A stretch of DNA of 64,000 bases, from the NCBI RefSeq assembly GCF_033100115.1, contig NZ_CP136910.1:3310001-3374000 (forward strand), written 5' to 3'. Source of the stretch: Anaerocolumna sp. AGMB13020 (GTDB taxonomy: Bacteria; Bacillota; Clostridia; Lachnospirales; Lachnospiraceae). Each line of letters starts with the position of its first letter. The first letter of the stretch is position 1. The translations under genes were made by a program, and so were the position numbers. The notes beneath the pieces were generated by a model that was given only the letters and a program-made list of their open reading frames with translations, was not told the DNA's origin and searched no databases. Shown in pieces: positions 35,185 to 44,141 of the stretch.

Positions 35185-35703
35185 ATGGAACTAAAAACTG
35201 ACAGATTATTTATACGGGAAATCGCTTTCAACGATTGGGAAGGCTTGCAAAGAATAGTAATTGATTTTGGGAATTCGATATACAGGAATTATGATATGCA
35301 TTTTCCTGTGGAGGAGCATGCAATCCAGAAGCTGGTGATTCAGCTTGCAAATTCACATCTGTTTTTTTCAGTCTTTCTTAAAGGAAGCTCAGAAATGATA
35401 GGGTATGTCTGCTTTCATAACGATAGTGGACAATATGATCTGGGTTTTTGTTTTCACTCTGCATATTTTGGAAAAGGATATGGGTATGAAAGTTGCTCAG
35501 CTCTTTTGAACTATATGAAGCAATTCTGTGGAGCAGTAGGATTTACTGCAGGCACAGCACTGGCGAACACACCGTCATGTAAGCTTTTGGAGAAACTGGG
35601 CTTTGTATGCAGGGATACCGAGGAGTTGTCTTTTCATAAGGATGAAATAGGCAATGATATTATCTTTAGGGGTGGAAAATTTGCTTACGTGAGTGAAGAT
35701 TAA
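35185..35703 (+). CDS. GNAT-family N-acetyltransferase
   Basis: About 172 residues starting MELKTDRLFIREIAFNDWEG, typical of RimJ/RimL-type acetyltransferases. The acetyl-CoA loop is FGKGYGYESCSALL (R/Q-x-x-G-x-G/A form) and the C-terminal strand NTPSCKLLEKLGFV is the family end block. The start at 35185 has GAAAGGGA upstream; the longer frame from 35056 encodes a hydrophobic stretch not belonging to the fold. The substrate is unknown. It sits alone between two intergenic regions. Confidence 0.8.
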   Translation: MELKTDRLFIREIAFNDWEGLQRIVIDFGNSIYRNYDMHFPVEEHAIQKLVIQLANSHLFFSVFLKGSSEMIGYVCFHNDSGQYDLGFCFHSAYFGKGYGYESCSALLNYMKQFCGAVGFTAGTALANTPSCKLLEKLGFVCRDTEELSFHKDEIGNDIIFRGGKFAYVSED

Positions 35704-35985
35704 CCTATCCGGCAATCTCTAGAATTTTATGATCAACTCCCGGCAAAGAACAGCTAATTTACCTGCCATAGACCCTTTATTATGTTTAAACTTTTTCATA
35801 AGATACCTGACAGTATCAATTTTTGATATGATTTAAGGTTATAATATACCTGTCAAGTGAAAAAGTAATTTGATAAAAATAGAAATATGTTAGGTTTCGT
35901 GAACAGCAGCTTACATTTTGGAAAAGAAAGGTTAGTTTTACGGTTATAGAATTTTTACTGTAAACGAACCATCATATAACAGAGT

Positions 35986-36156
35986 ATGATATTTTATGCA
36001 GATGTTCAGTCAAAAGAGCAGGCAGCCGACTTTGCTTATGCAGGCAGTCCCAAGGATGCAGTTATGATGGGACACAGGATAGCTTGGTATTTGGCGAAAT
36101 ACGGAGACCTGCTATCAGGAAATAGGAGAAAGGAGAGTGAAATATGTCTTATATAG
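35986..36156 (+). CDS. Possible small or remnant ORF (56 aa)
   Basis: An open frame MIFYADVQSKEQAADFAYAG... continues to a stop 13 bases inside the next gene. No ribosome binding site was seen and no family recognised. It may be the remnant of a larger protein whose end overlaps the following gene, or chance. Confidence 0.25.
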   Translation: MIFYADVQSKEQAADFAYAGSPKDAVMMGHRIAWYLAKYGDLLSGNRRKESEICLI

Positions 36157-36608
36157 TTGATTTTAAGAAGGTATCTACCGTGGGCCTTGAAACTTCACCT
36201 GTAGCTGAAGCCCTTGCCGGATTACGTGCAAATGAAGCCAGATATTATATGACGAAATATAAGCATGAATTTACCGTGGTCTCTGCGGAGGAAAGCCGGG
36301 AGACCCTTGAATATGTTAATCATATACTTAAGGTAGAACGGGGTATTGAATTTTTGGCAAAACCTTTGGAAACTTCAAGATTCCAGGTAGAGAATATTAA
36401 AATGGCTTATGTGTTTTATGAAGATGGTTTAGCTATAAATGTTATGTATACAGTAGACGACCCGAAGAAACGTGCAGTGGGACTTAAGCTGTCGGAGGGA
36501 ATGGAAATACCAAAGGAATTAGAAGGAAAATTCAAATTTGCCAGACAGAAATCCAAGCTGGCAGGAACCATCAGGGGCTCCTTTTTTGTTATAAAAGGCG
36601 AATATTAA
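36144..36608 (+). CDS. Hypothetical protein (154 aa)
   Basis: A 154-residue protein starting MSYIVDFKKVSTVGLETSPV after a good AGGAGAAAGGAGAG. It has no signal peptide, membrane segment or cysteine motif. The predicted mix of helix (SPVAEALAGLRANEARYYMT) and strand (FVVIKGEY at the end) suggests a compact alpha/beta fold. I do not recognise the family. The following secreted protein gene begins 66 bases later and may be co-transcribed. Confidence 0.6.
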   Translation: MSYIVDFKKVSTVGLETSPVAEALAGLRANEARYYMTKYKHEFTVVSAEESRETLEYVNHILKVERGIEFLAKPLETSRFQVENIKMAYVFYEDGLAINVMYTVDDPKKRAVGLKLSEGMEIPKELEGKFKFARQKSKLAGTIRGSFFVIKGEY

Positions 36609-36674
36609 CGATAGGAACGACGGATACTCTTAAAGGTTACTTATACCCATTCATTCATGGAAAGGAGAGAAACG

Positions 36675-37127
36675 GTGAAGAGAAGCAAGCTTTTGAGTAG
36701 TCTAACCGTAGCTGCTTTTGTTTTATTGTTCTTAGCTACAGCATATCAGCCCTTATTAGCAAAAGATAAGGACAACTTATTAGTTGGAGAAGGAACAGCC
36801 GGCAAAGAACCAATTGTTAAAGTTGATGTGGATCTCACAGCGGAAAAAGAGGAACAGATAAGTGTTGATGCCGGTCATTCTCCCTGGAAACTGGATCCGG
36901 CTTTTGTAGCTCAGGTATTTGCCAGCTTATTGCTGTCACCGGAAGGGATTACAGGAGAGTATCCTATACCTTATGAGGAGATAGAAATTACCGCCAATAA
37001 CGGAACAGATGCAACAGCAGAGATTAAGAGTGTCAATTCCATCGCAAAATATGTGTATCTGAAGCGTCTTGTTCGCCAGGATGATACAGGTATCTGGACA
37101 GTTGTTGGTTATGATCCGGTAAATTAA
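36675..37127 (+). CDS. Small secreted or membrane-anchored protein of unknown function
   Basis: About 150 residues. The start is taken as GTG 36675 with AAAGGAGAG upstream; the ATG at 36657 precedes that site. It has a clear N-terminal signal (RSKLLSSLTVAAFVLLFLAT then YQPLLAK), and the mature part is acidic, with a C-terminal strand-rich portion (EIEITANNGTDATAEIKSV) resembling a small secreted sensor or anti-sigma-like domain. No lipobox. I do not recognise the family. Confidence 0.6.
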   Translation: MKRSKLLSSLTVAAFVLLFLATAYQPLLAKDKDNLLVGEGTAGKEPIVKVDVDLTAEKEEQISVDAGHSPWKLDPAFVAQVFASLLLSPEGITGEYPIPYEEIEITANNGTDATAEIKSVNSIAKYVYLKRLVRQDDTGIWTVVGYDPVN

Positions 37128-37283
37128 GCCCATAGGGCAGGAAACGCCACAGATTTTTGATGGGATTGAATCAGATGGAAGAATACTTTTATATAAACAA
37201 TTATGTTTAATGATGAGCTATAAATGGTCAGATAAAAGACGTGTACATTCGTTTTAAAATTTCATATTTGCATTATATAAATA

Positions 37284-37317
37284 AAATAGCCCGGACATGA
37301 AAATCCAGGCTATTTTT
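37284..37317 (+). terminator. Rho-independent terminator
   Basis: AATAGCC / GGCTATT stem with a loop of about 15 bases and TTTTT after it, 157 bases past the secreted protein gene. Confidence 0.75.
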
Positions 37318-37425
37318 CGTACTATATTAACTTCAACTGCATTTCAAACTCAAAATACTGCGATAGGAAGCAAGTAAATACTTATGACAATAACCTGAAG
37401 GCCGATGTTCCTTTAAAGGTTTGAA

Positions 37426-38571
37426 CTAATTAAACTGTAAGCTATAAGCACCGGAAGTGTTCTTAGTCTTTTTGGTGATTTTAATATAATAAGTTCCTTT
37501 TGATAATTTAGTTGAACCCATTGTATAAACTGAAAATGATCGATCGGAGTTTACAGTATTGATGTAATCTGTTACTGATCCACTAAAACCGTTACCATAT
37601 AATTCAAGGGTTATTTCACCGGAAGATACATCGCCTAAGAAGGTTATATTAACAGTCTGTGATTTGGTTAAAGTGAATTTATACCAGTCAACCTTACCAG
37701 TTTTATCAGAAGCAAGAACCAACCCTTTAGAGATTTTTCCGGCAGGAAGTTTCTTTGCTTTTGCTTTGGTGGTTCCGCTGGTATCAGTTATTGCTTTAAA
37801 TGTGGACTTTATACGATAATGATCGGAGTTGCTGGTCACTTTTACATAATAAGTACCTTTACCCACTGCATAGACTGCTTTGGTATCCGTGGTATAATAA
37901 GTTGTTGCATCTGAAATAGCCTTTTTGCTGCTGTTTAACAGGGTGATTGTGCTGGAATATTCAGAATCCAGATTAATTGTTAAAGAACCTGCTTTTGCTA
38001 CGGTTATTTTGTAGAAAGTTGGTTTTTGGGCTTCTATACCTGTAAGTGACCAGGTATTATTCTTAAGTGTTCTGTCAGCACCGCTAAAGAAGTTGGAGGA
38101 AAACCCAAAAAAATAACCATCTTCAGGTTTCTCGTCGCTGTAATCGGATACCGAGAATTTAAAATAATAAGTCCCTTTTTGGGGGATCATTGCTAAATAA
38201 TTATAGGTATTGTAATCAATAGGCTTCGTACAAGCTGCGTCGGAATAGATACCAAAATCACCATAGGAGGTTGTTGGATTACCGTCTAGAAAAGCAGCTG
38301 CGCAATTTAAAATACCCTTCTGGTTTAAGGTCATAGGGAATATTACTTCAACATTATTGCTGTCAGCATCGCTGGCTACATTAATGGAGTATGTAACATA
38401 GTTCTTTAAATCTTTTTCATCTCCGGTCGTTACAAGAAAGGTTGAAAGTTTCTGCACTTCTTCACCGGTAGCATAATCCTGAGCAGTTCCTTCTGCAAAT
38501 ACTTTTGTGTTTGGTATCAGAAGGAATGCCATTAATAGGATACCAAAAATCAAGCTAATTTTTTTCTTCAT
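37426..38571 (-). CDS. Secreted protein with pre-peptidase (PPC)-like repeat domains
   Basis: 381 residues with a signal peptide (KISLIFGILLMAFLLIPNTK then VFAEG). The mature protein contains three beta-sandwich units with the PPC pattern: D-x-Y-x-F/I-x-V-x-x-x-G-x-x-x-I/V-x-L ... G-x-Y-Y-I/V-K-V-x (for example KGTYYVKVTSNS and KGTYYIKITKKTKN). Such domains are carried by secreted peptidases and cell-surface proteins, but no catalytic domain is present here. It is likely an extracellular binding or accessory protein. A ribosome binding site lies upstream; it is oriented with the downstream YesN-like regulator. Confidence 0.75.
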   Translation of the reverse strand: MKKKISLIFGILLMAFLLIPNTKVFAEGTAQDYATGEEVQKLSTFLVTTGDEKDLKNYVTYSINVASDADSNNVEVIFPMTLNQKGILNCAAAFLDGNPTTSYGDFGIYSDAACTKPIDYNTYNYLAMIPQKGTYYFKFSVSDYSDEKPEDGYFFGFSSNFFSGADRTLKNNTWSLTGIEAQKPTFYKITVAKAGSLTINLDSEYSSTITLLNSSKKAISDATTYYTTDTKAVYAVGKGTYYVKVTSNSDHYRIKSTFKAITDTSGTTKAKAKKLPAGKISKGLVLASDKTGKVDWYKFTLTKSQTVNITFLGDVSSGEITLELYGNGFSGSVTDYINTVNSDRSFSVYTMGSTKLSKGTYYIKITKKTKNTSGAYSLQFN

Positions 38572-38681
38572 ACTTTATCTCCTCTTTCTTTTATACTCAA
38601 GTAATTATATGTCATATTATGTATGGAGACAATTACATATTTATAGTTCTTTCGTATCATAGCGATGATAGAGTTAGTGTT

Positions 38682-40292
38682 CTACCGATGAAATTTTATC
38701 TGATTCATAAAATCTCTTGGAGATATGCCGGTTACTTTTTTAAATACCCGGCTAAAATAAAAGGCACTTTCAAATCCAAGGGTGTCGGATATTTCATATA
38801 TCTTTAGATCACTGTCTGTCATTAACCGCTTTGCTGTTTCTATCTTACTTTGATTGATATAATCAGTAAAGCCTGTATCATTGTATTTTGAAAAAAGCAC
38901 GCTCAGATAATTGGGACTGATATTATAGAGTTCAGCAACTTTATTAAGGGTAAGCTTTTCTTCTACATGATCGTTTATATATTTTTTAACATCCATAACT
39001 ACATGATTCTTATAATCTTTGTTGTGCCTGGCAAAGCTTTCACAGAGCCCATCACGAAAGACCGACAACCATTCTAAGATCTGATCCACATTGGTTAATT
39101 CGTAAAGAGAGCGGTAACCGTTATTTCTGGTTTCAAATATTTCTGAAACAATCTTCTCACCGTTATTAAGCAATGTAAGAGAGAGGTAGAGAATGTTACC
39201 AGCTGCGTCCAGAGCCTGCACATAATGGGTTGAATGATTCTTAAACAATTCCATAATGGAGGTGAAGATGTCATAAAGAGCTTTCTCGTCAAACTCCGCA
39301 TAAGCTTTTCTGATATCCTCTTTAAACAAAGACATATTAAAGACATTTTTCAGTGGTTTATCATTGGGGGTATCCTCTACAAACAGCAGGGGATGCGCTG
39401 CATTTACCTGAAAAAATATCTGTTTGGCATCCTGAAAGGAAGTAGCTATCTGTGTAGGTGTATTAACCGCGGCACCAACGCTTGTAAATATTGTTACACT
39501 ATAGTAATTATAAAGCATAGCAGATACTTGCTCTATTGCATTACGTATAACCGCCTTATAGTCCTCTAGTCTGTTCTTATCCAGAAAGAAAAGAATAGAG
39601 AAATGCTTGGTATCCAGTGAAAGAACATGACAGGGAATATATTTGGCAATGAGTTCACGGGCTATCTGCAGACTGCTGGTGTATAGGTTAAGGCACATTT
39701 CAGCGGACATTTCATTTAACTTATCGCTGTAGATTTCAACATAACAAGCAGTAAAAGCTTCGTAATCAAAGCGGATATTTAGATTTTGTGCCTGTGTTCT
39801 GAAATGATGTTCTGATTCAAATAAATTTAAGATAAGTCTCGTAAAGAACTGTTCTTTTAATAAGAAAAGGCTGCTTAAGGAGGTATCAGCACTGGAGACA
39901 GTGTTCTTAAGGGAGGATACTTTAGAAATTGCCCGTCTAACAGATTCCCCCAGTACCTCTGCGGTGAGCTCCAATTTTACCAGATAATCGATTACCTGGT
40001 AAGTAAGGGCTTCCTTAACATAATGAAAATCTTCATAAGTAGTCAGTATAATAAATACCGGCAGCTGCAGTCCTTCTTCCCAGCATTTTCTGGCAAGTTC
40101 CAGTCCGCTCATAACCGGCATCTTGATATCAGTAATTACGATTTCGGGAGAATACTCCTTAATCATGTCATAAGCCACGCCACCGTTCATGGCAGTACCT
40201 ATGATATTAATGTCATAATTCCCCCAGTTCAGCATTGATTTGATACCTGCTTGCACTAAAGGTTCATCATCCGCTATTAATAAATTAAACAT
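38682..40292 (-). CDS. YesN-like response regulator with AraC DNA-binding domain
   Basis: About 536 residues: receiver domain 1-120 with acid pocket Asp8/Asp9 and phospho-acceptor Asp55 (IVITDIKMP), a ~300-residue middle, and an AraC HTH at the C terminus (LTLNKVAELYNISPNYLSVL and ESAFYFSRVFKKVTGISPRD). The start at 40292 matches MFNLLIADDEP; the longer frame to 40388 has no ribosome binding site and overlaps the kinase region. It partners the YesM-type kinase immediately upstream (40398-42218) and probably controls the diverging ABC importer, through sites suggested in the findings. Confidence 0.92.
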   Translation of the reverse strand: MFNLLIADDEPLVQAGIKSMLNWGNYDINIIGTAMNGGVAYDMIKEYSPEIVITDIKMPVMSGLELARKCWEEGLQLPVFIILTTYEDFHYVKEALTYQVIDYLVKLELTAEVLGESVRRAISKVSSLKNTVSSADTSLSSLFLLKEQFFTRLILNLFESEHHFRTQAQNLNIRFDYEAFTACYVEIYSDKLNEMSAEMCLNLYTSSLQIARELIAKYIPCHVLSLDTKHFSILFFLDKNRLEDYKAVIRNAIEQVSAMLYNYYSVTIFTSVGAAVNTPTQIATSFQDAKQIFFQVNAAHPLLFVEDTPNDKPLKNVFNMSLFKEDIRKAYAEFDEKALYDIFTSIMELFKNHSTHYVQALDAAGNILYLSLTLLNNGEKIVSEIFETRNNGYRSLYELTNVDQILEWLSVFRDGLCESFARHNKDYKNHVVMDVKKYINDHVEEKLTLNKVAELYNISPNYLSVLFSKYNDTGFTDYINQSKIETAKRLMTDSDLKIYEISDTLGFESAFYFSRVFKKVTGISPRDFMNQIKFHR

Positions 40293-40397
40293 GGTAACTC
40301 CCATCCGTGTGCTAAGGCACACATATAAATAAAGAGGTGACCTCTTTTCTTGCATATCCATTCCCTGAAAGGATATTCGTAAAATCATAAATATTCA

Positions 40398-42218
40398 TCA
40401 ATCGGAAACATTCTTCTGAAAGGGTAGCAGTATGGACACCATGGTGAATTCACCGGGCTTACTGGATACGGACAAGCCGTATTTACTGCCGAATTGATAC
40501 TGCAGCCTTTTATGGACATTACTGATACCGATTTCCTTGAAGAAAGAAGATTCCGTAGGTATTTCATTTACCAAGAGCCTGGCTGCCACTTCAGGATCCA
40601 TACCTACTCCGTCATCAGTAACATCTATATGAATATCACTGGCTTCATCTCTGTAAATATGTATTTCAATGATTCCGGCACTTCCCTTTGGCCCGATACC
40701 GTGAAAAATTGCATTCTCCACAATTGGCTGCAGCGTAAAGTTCAGTATCCGGCAGGAGGTAAGTTCCTCTTCCTCGATGGTGTAATGAAGGGTTATTGCT
40801 CCGCCGTAACGATACTGTTGTATAGTAAAATAATCATCCAACAGGGACAGCTCATGATTTAGGTCTACCAGGTTGGTAGTTCCCTTGGAGATATCCTTTA
40901 ATAACCGGGATAAGGAAGTGGTCATTTCTGCAATACCCGGAGCATTCTGTATCGTTGCCATCCATTTGATTGAATTAAGAGTATTATATATGAAATGCGG
41001 GTTTATCTGGCTTTGCAGCATTTTATATTCATAATCCTTTTTCTGTTTTTCATCTTCAATTCTCTGATTCATTAAGGACAGGACATTTTCGGATAAGTCA
41101 TTGATGTTTTTACCGATATCCCCCAGCTCATGATCCCATTCGGTGGAAGGATCCCTCTCAAAATTACCGTTTACGATTTGCTTCATACGCGCTTTCAGCT
41201 TCTTTACTGGCACATTAACGGTTTTGGAGAGAAACAAAGAAAGCAATATGCCAATAAAGCTGGAAGCGGCAACTACAATAAGGGCAATTAGAAAAAAGGT
41301 CTGGAAGATGGTCTTTGATAATACGGTTTCATCCACGCATTCTGTTACATACCAGCCTTTTGTTCCCAAAGGACGGGTTATGAGAATGGAAGTACCTGTC
41401 CCGTCTGTATCCCGGACTTTCTGAATACTGGTGTCCCCGCTAAGTGCAAGGGAGGAGAGGTCATCTATGATCTCAAAGGTGTGTTCATAAGGAACAAGAG
41501 TATTATCTATGTACTGGTATCGGTGGTCACCGATGCGAAAATAGAAATAACTGTCTGTTTCAGACAGATAATTCTTAATAGGAGCCGTAATGACTGAAGG
41601 AGACATTTCAGTAAAAATATAACCGATTTCACCTGCTTTGTAGGGATGACCGATGGAGCTTACAAATGGAATCATAGGTACCTGCTTGGTGGTAAAGAAG
41701 GGATCCATGATAATTCCTGTGGACACTTCCCCCTGGTTGTCATGCAGTGTTTCAAAATAAGGCAGGGATAGTATTGCATCTGCGGACACGGTTATGGTGG
41801 AATAAGGTGATTCCACTACCTGAATAATATCACTTCTGGATTTGCCGATTACCACCAACCGAATTAACTGGGAGGGAAGAGAGGCGTTTGAGGTATAAGT
41901 TTCCATCACGAAGTCACGGGCTTCCCGCTTTCGGCTGTTATTGTCAGTCTGTGCTTCCAACGCGAAATTCTTGATTTTACTGCTGATTTGGCAGGATCTT
42001 ATAAACCCATTGATGCCGTTTATATTAGAATCAATAGAGGAACAGAGAAAGGATAATTTGGTTTCAGAGGTTTGAATCAGGTTCTGCTGCAGGTTTGAGG
42101 ATACCACAAAATAACTGATGGAGGTTATAACTGTACTTATTATAACAATCAGTGAAATCGTGCTTAATAATATACGAGCACGTATGGTATGAAAAGATCT
42201 GGTTCGTGTATTTTTCAT
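40398..42218 (-). CDS. YesM-like sensor histidine kinase
   Basis: 606 residues with two membrane segments (about 14-40 and 304-330) flanking a ~260-residue extracytoplasmic sensor (Cache-like), HAMP (~330-385), and a His_kinase domain with phospho-acceptor His408 in SQINPHFIYNTLNSIKWM, then the ATPase with VTDDGVGM. This is the standard architecture of sugar-responsive YesM kinases. It faces an ABC carbohydrate importer divergently. The extracellular ligand is probably a carbohydrate or the solute bound by the importer. Confidence 0.93.
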   Translation of the reverse strand: MKNTRTRSFHTIRARILLSTISLIVIISTVITSISYFVVSSNLQQNLIQTSETKLSFLCSSIDSNINGINGFIRSCQISSKIKNFALEAQTDNNSRKREARDFVMETYTSNASLPSQLIRLVVIGKSRSDIIQVVESPYSTITVSADAILSLPYFETLHDNQGEVSTGIIMDPFFTTKQVPMIPFVSSIGHPYKAGEIGYIFTEMSPSVITAPIKNYLSETDSYFYFRIGDHRYQYIDNTLVPYEHTFEIIDDLSSLALSGDTSIQKVRDTDGTGTSILITRPLGTKGWYVTECVDETVLSKTIFQTFFLIALIVVAASSFIGILLSLFLSKTVNVPVKKLKARMKQIVNGNFERDPSTEWDHELGDIGKNINDLSENVLSLMNQRIEDEKQKKDYEYKMLQSQINPHFIYNTLNSIKWMATIQNAPGIAEMTTSLSRLLKDISKGTTNLVDLNHELSLLDDYFTIQQYRYGGAITLHYTIEEEELTSCRILNFTLQPIVENAIFHGIGPKGSAGIIEIHIYRDEASDIHIDVTDDGVGMDPEVAARLLVNEIPTESSFFKEIGISNVHKRLQYQFGSKYGLSVSSKPGEFTMVSILLPFQKNVSD

Positions 42219-42339
42219 AAAACCCCTCTCGAATACCGTAATTATGATAGTATTTTAGCACAAGGAAAGTTTCTTTGAAAGCTAAAAAGTTCAAGAACCC
42301 TTGTGAAAGCAAAAGTGAAGAAAATAATATATGACAGTC

Positions 42340-42449
42340 AAAGATAGTATATCTTTTGAAGATAATATTTCTGAGGTTGGAAGGGATTATGAATGAAATA
42401 TAGAAATTGTCTATGTAAAACCATCAGAAATATCTTTATACTAAAGATA
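42340..42449 (+). promoter_or_regulatory. Two related inverted repeats in the divergent region
   Basis: AAAGATA-GTA-TATCTTT (42340-42356) and TATCTTTA-TAC-TAAAGATA (42431-42449) use the same heptamer in converging and diverging orientation, 92 bases apart centre to centre. They lie in the 341-base gap between the kinase and the solute-binding protein genes, where a response regulator site would be expected. Confidence 0.5.
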
Positions 42450-42559
42450 AGATAATCCAAAAGTACTGTGGAATGCAAAGCAGAAAGCAAGCAAATGAAA
42501 TATCTGGATTATTTGAGCAGTACATAGAAAATTTATAATGTATAGGGAGGATATGATTT

Positions 42560-43915
42560 ATGAAGAAAAAGCTTTTATCTGTTCTGCTGGCGACGGCAAT
42601 GCTTGCGTCATTATTTACCGGCTGCAGCTCTAAAAATGCAGAGACAGAGACAAACAATCCGGCTGCAACCACCCCTGCAGAAGAGACACCAAGTGCTGAA
42701 CCCACAACAGAAGGGGAAGCGGTAACCTTAAAATGGGCAATTTGGGATAAGGATATCACACCTTATTGGACTGCTTTAAAGGATGCCTATGAAGCCGCCA
42801 ATAGCAATGTAACCATTGAGCTGACGGATTTAGGTTCTACAGACTATATGACGGTTCTTGCTACCGAGTTATCTGGAAGCGGCTCTGATTTCGATGTAGT
42901 TACCATAAAAGATGTGCCCGGTTATGCAACTCTGGTATCTAAGAACACCCTGGAACCTCTTGATAGTTATATCTCCGAGGCAGGTATTGATTTAAGCCAG
43001 TACGGCGGTGTTGACAGTCAGGTAAGAGTAAATGACAGCCTTTATGAACTTCCATTCAGAAATGATTTCTGGTTAATTTATTATAACAAAGATATCTTTG
43101 ATGCAGCAGGAATTTCCTATCCTGACAATGATATGACCTTCGAAGAATACGATGCTCTTGCCAGACAGGTAGCTGATCCTACTTTTGGTTCACAGATTTA
43201 CGGTACTCACTACCATACCTGGAGAAGTGCAGTTCAGTTATTTGGCGTACTTGACGGAAAACACTCTATCCTGGACGGTAATTATGATTTCTTCAAACCT
43301 TATTATGAGATGATCTTAAAAGAAGAAGATGACCAGATAGCCAGAAACTATGCTGATCTTAGTGCGGAAGGTCTTCATTATTCCGCAGCTTTTTCCGGTG
43401 GTGACGTTGCCATGATGAATATGGGTTCCTGGTTCATTTCCACCTTAATAGCAAATATAAAGAGCGGTGAGTATGATGCATCTCTCTGCGGCAACTGGGG
43501 ACTTGTAAAATATCCTCATGCAGAGGGCGTAGCACCTGGTTCTACTCTTGGAACAATCACAGGCCTTGCAGTAACCAGTGTATCTGATCAGAAACAGGCA
43601 GCCTTTGACTTTGTAAAATGGGTATCCGGTGAGGAAGGCGCGAAGGTTATGGCTGAGACTGGTAACTTCCCTGCACTTATGAACAGCGAGATTTCAGATA
43701 TCATTGCAGGCCTTGAAGGATTCCCGGCAGATGAAGCCAGCAAGGAAGCCCTTAGTGTATCCAATCTGTATCTGGAAGCCCCTTATGCGGAAAATGTTTC
43801 TCAGATCAATGACATTCTTGATACTTACCATAAATCTATTATGAATCGTGAAATAACAGTGGACGAAGGTATTGCGAAAATGAATGAAGAAGTTGGAAAG
43901 GTCTTAGGAAAATAA
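42560..43915 (+). CDS. Carbohydrate ABC importer solute-binding lipoprotein
   Basis: 451 residues. The signal peptide ends in a lipobox, LFTGC with Cys22, so it is membrane-anchored and extracellular. A low-complexity linker (ETETNNPAATTPAEETPSAE) precedes a CUT1-type binding fold: ALKDAYEAANSNVTIELT, SGSDFDVVTIKD, IYYNKDIFDAAGISYPDNDM and the C-terminal VSGEEGAKVM. Ligand unknown; multiple aromatic residues (WRSAVQLF, SWFIST) fit a sugar site. A strong GGGAGGA lies upstream. It opens the importer operon with the two permeases; the ATPase is not here and is probably a shared MsmX type. Confidence 0.92.
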   Translation: MKKKLLSVLLATAMLASLFTGCSSKNAETETNNPAATTPAEETPSAEPTTEGEAVTLKWAIWDKDITPYWTALKDAYEAANSNVTIELTDLGSTDYMTVLATELSGSGSDFDVVTIKDVPGYATLVSKNTLEPLDSYISEAGIDLSQYGGVDSQVRVNDSLYELPFRNDFWLIYYNKDIFDAAGISYPDNDMTFEEYDALARQVADPTFGSQIYGTHYHTWRSAVQLFGVLDGKHSILDGNYDFFKPYYEMILKEEDDQIARNYADLSAEGLHYSAAFSGGDVAMMNMGSWFISTLIANIKSGEYDASLCGNWGLVKYPHAEGVAPGSTLGTITGLAVTSVSDQKQAAFDFVKWVSGEEGAKVMAETGNFPALMNSEISDIIAGLEGFPADEASKEALSVSNLYLEAPYAENVSQINDILDTYHKSIMNREITVDEGIAKMNEEVGKVLGK

Positions 43916-43995
43916 GCGTTTTCTAATAGAAAAACCTAGTCGGGGCTGGCATCTGCCAGCCTCGAACTATCCATAGAAAAGCAGTTAGTCAGATT

Positions 43996-44100
43996 AGAGC
44001 GTGTTTGAAAAATAATTGAACCTAAAGTTGAGGCTTTGTTTTCTGATAGAATTCAAAGCAAGATATGAATTGGCACAAGCATTTTTCAAACACATTCTCA
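43996..44100 (+). repeat. MITE-like inverted-repeat element between importer genes
   Basis: A perfect 13-bp terminal inverted repeat, GTGTTTGAAAAAT at 44001-44013 and ATTTTTCAAACAC at 44081-44093, encloses about 67 bases without coding potential. A separate GC-rich hairpin (GGGGCTGGC / GCCAGCCTC) lies just before it at 43944-43967. Short elements with GTGTTTGAAAAAT ends are common intergenic repeats in Clostridia (from memory). Confidence 0.55.
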
Positions 44101-44141
44101 GGGAAAGGAGTTAAGCCTTCTTAGGGCTTTTAAACAGAACG

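Noticed and set aside
43944..43967. Terminator after the solute-binding protein
   Set aside because: The GGGGCTGGC/GCCAGCCTC hairpin is strong but has no T run, so it is more likely an mRNA-stability or partial attenuation element.
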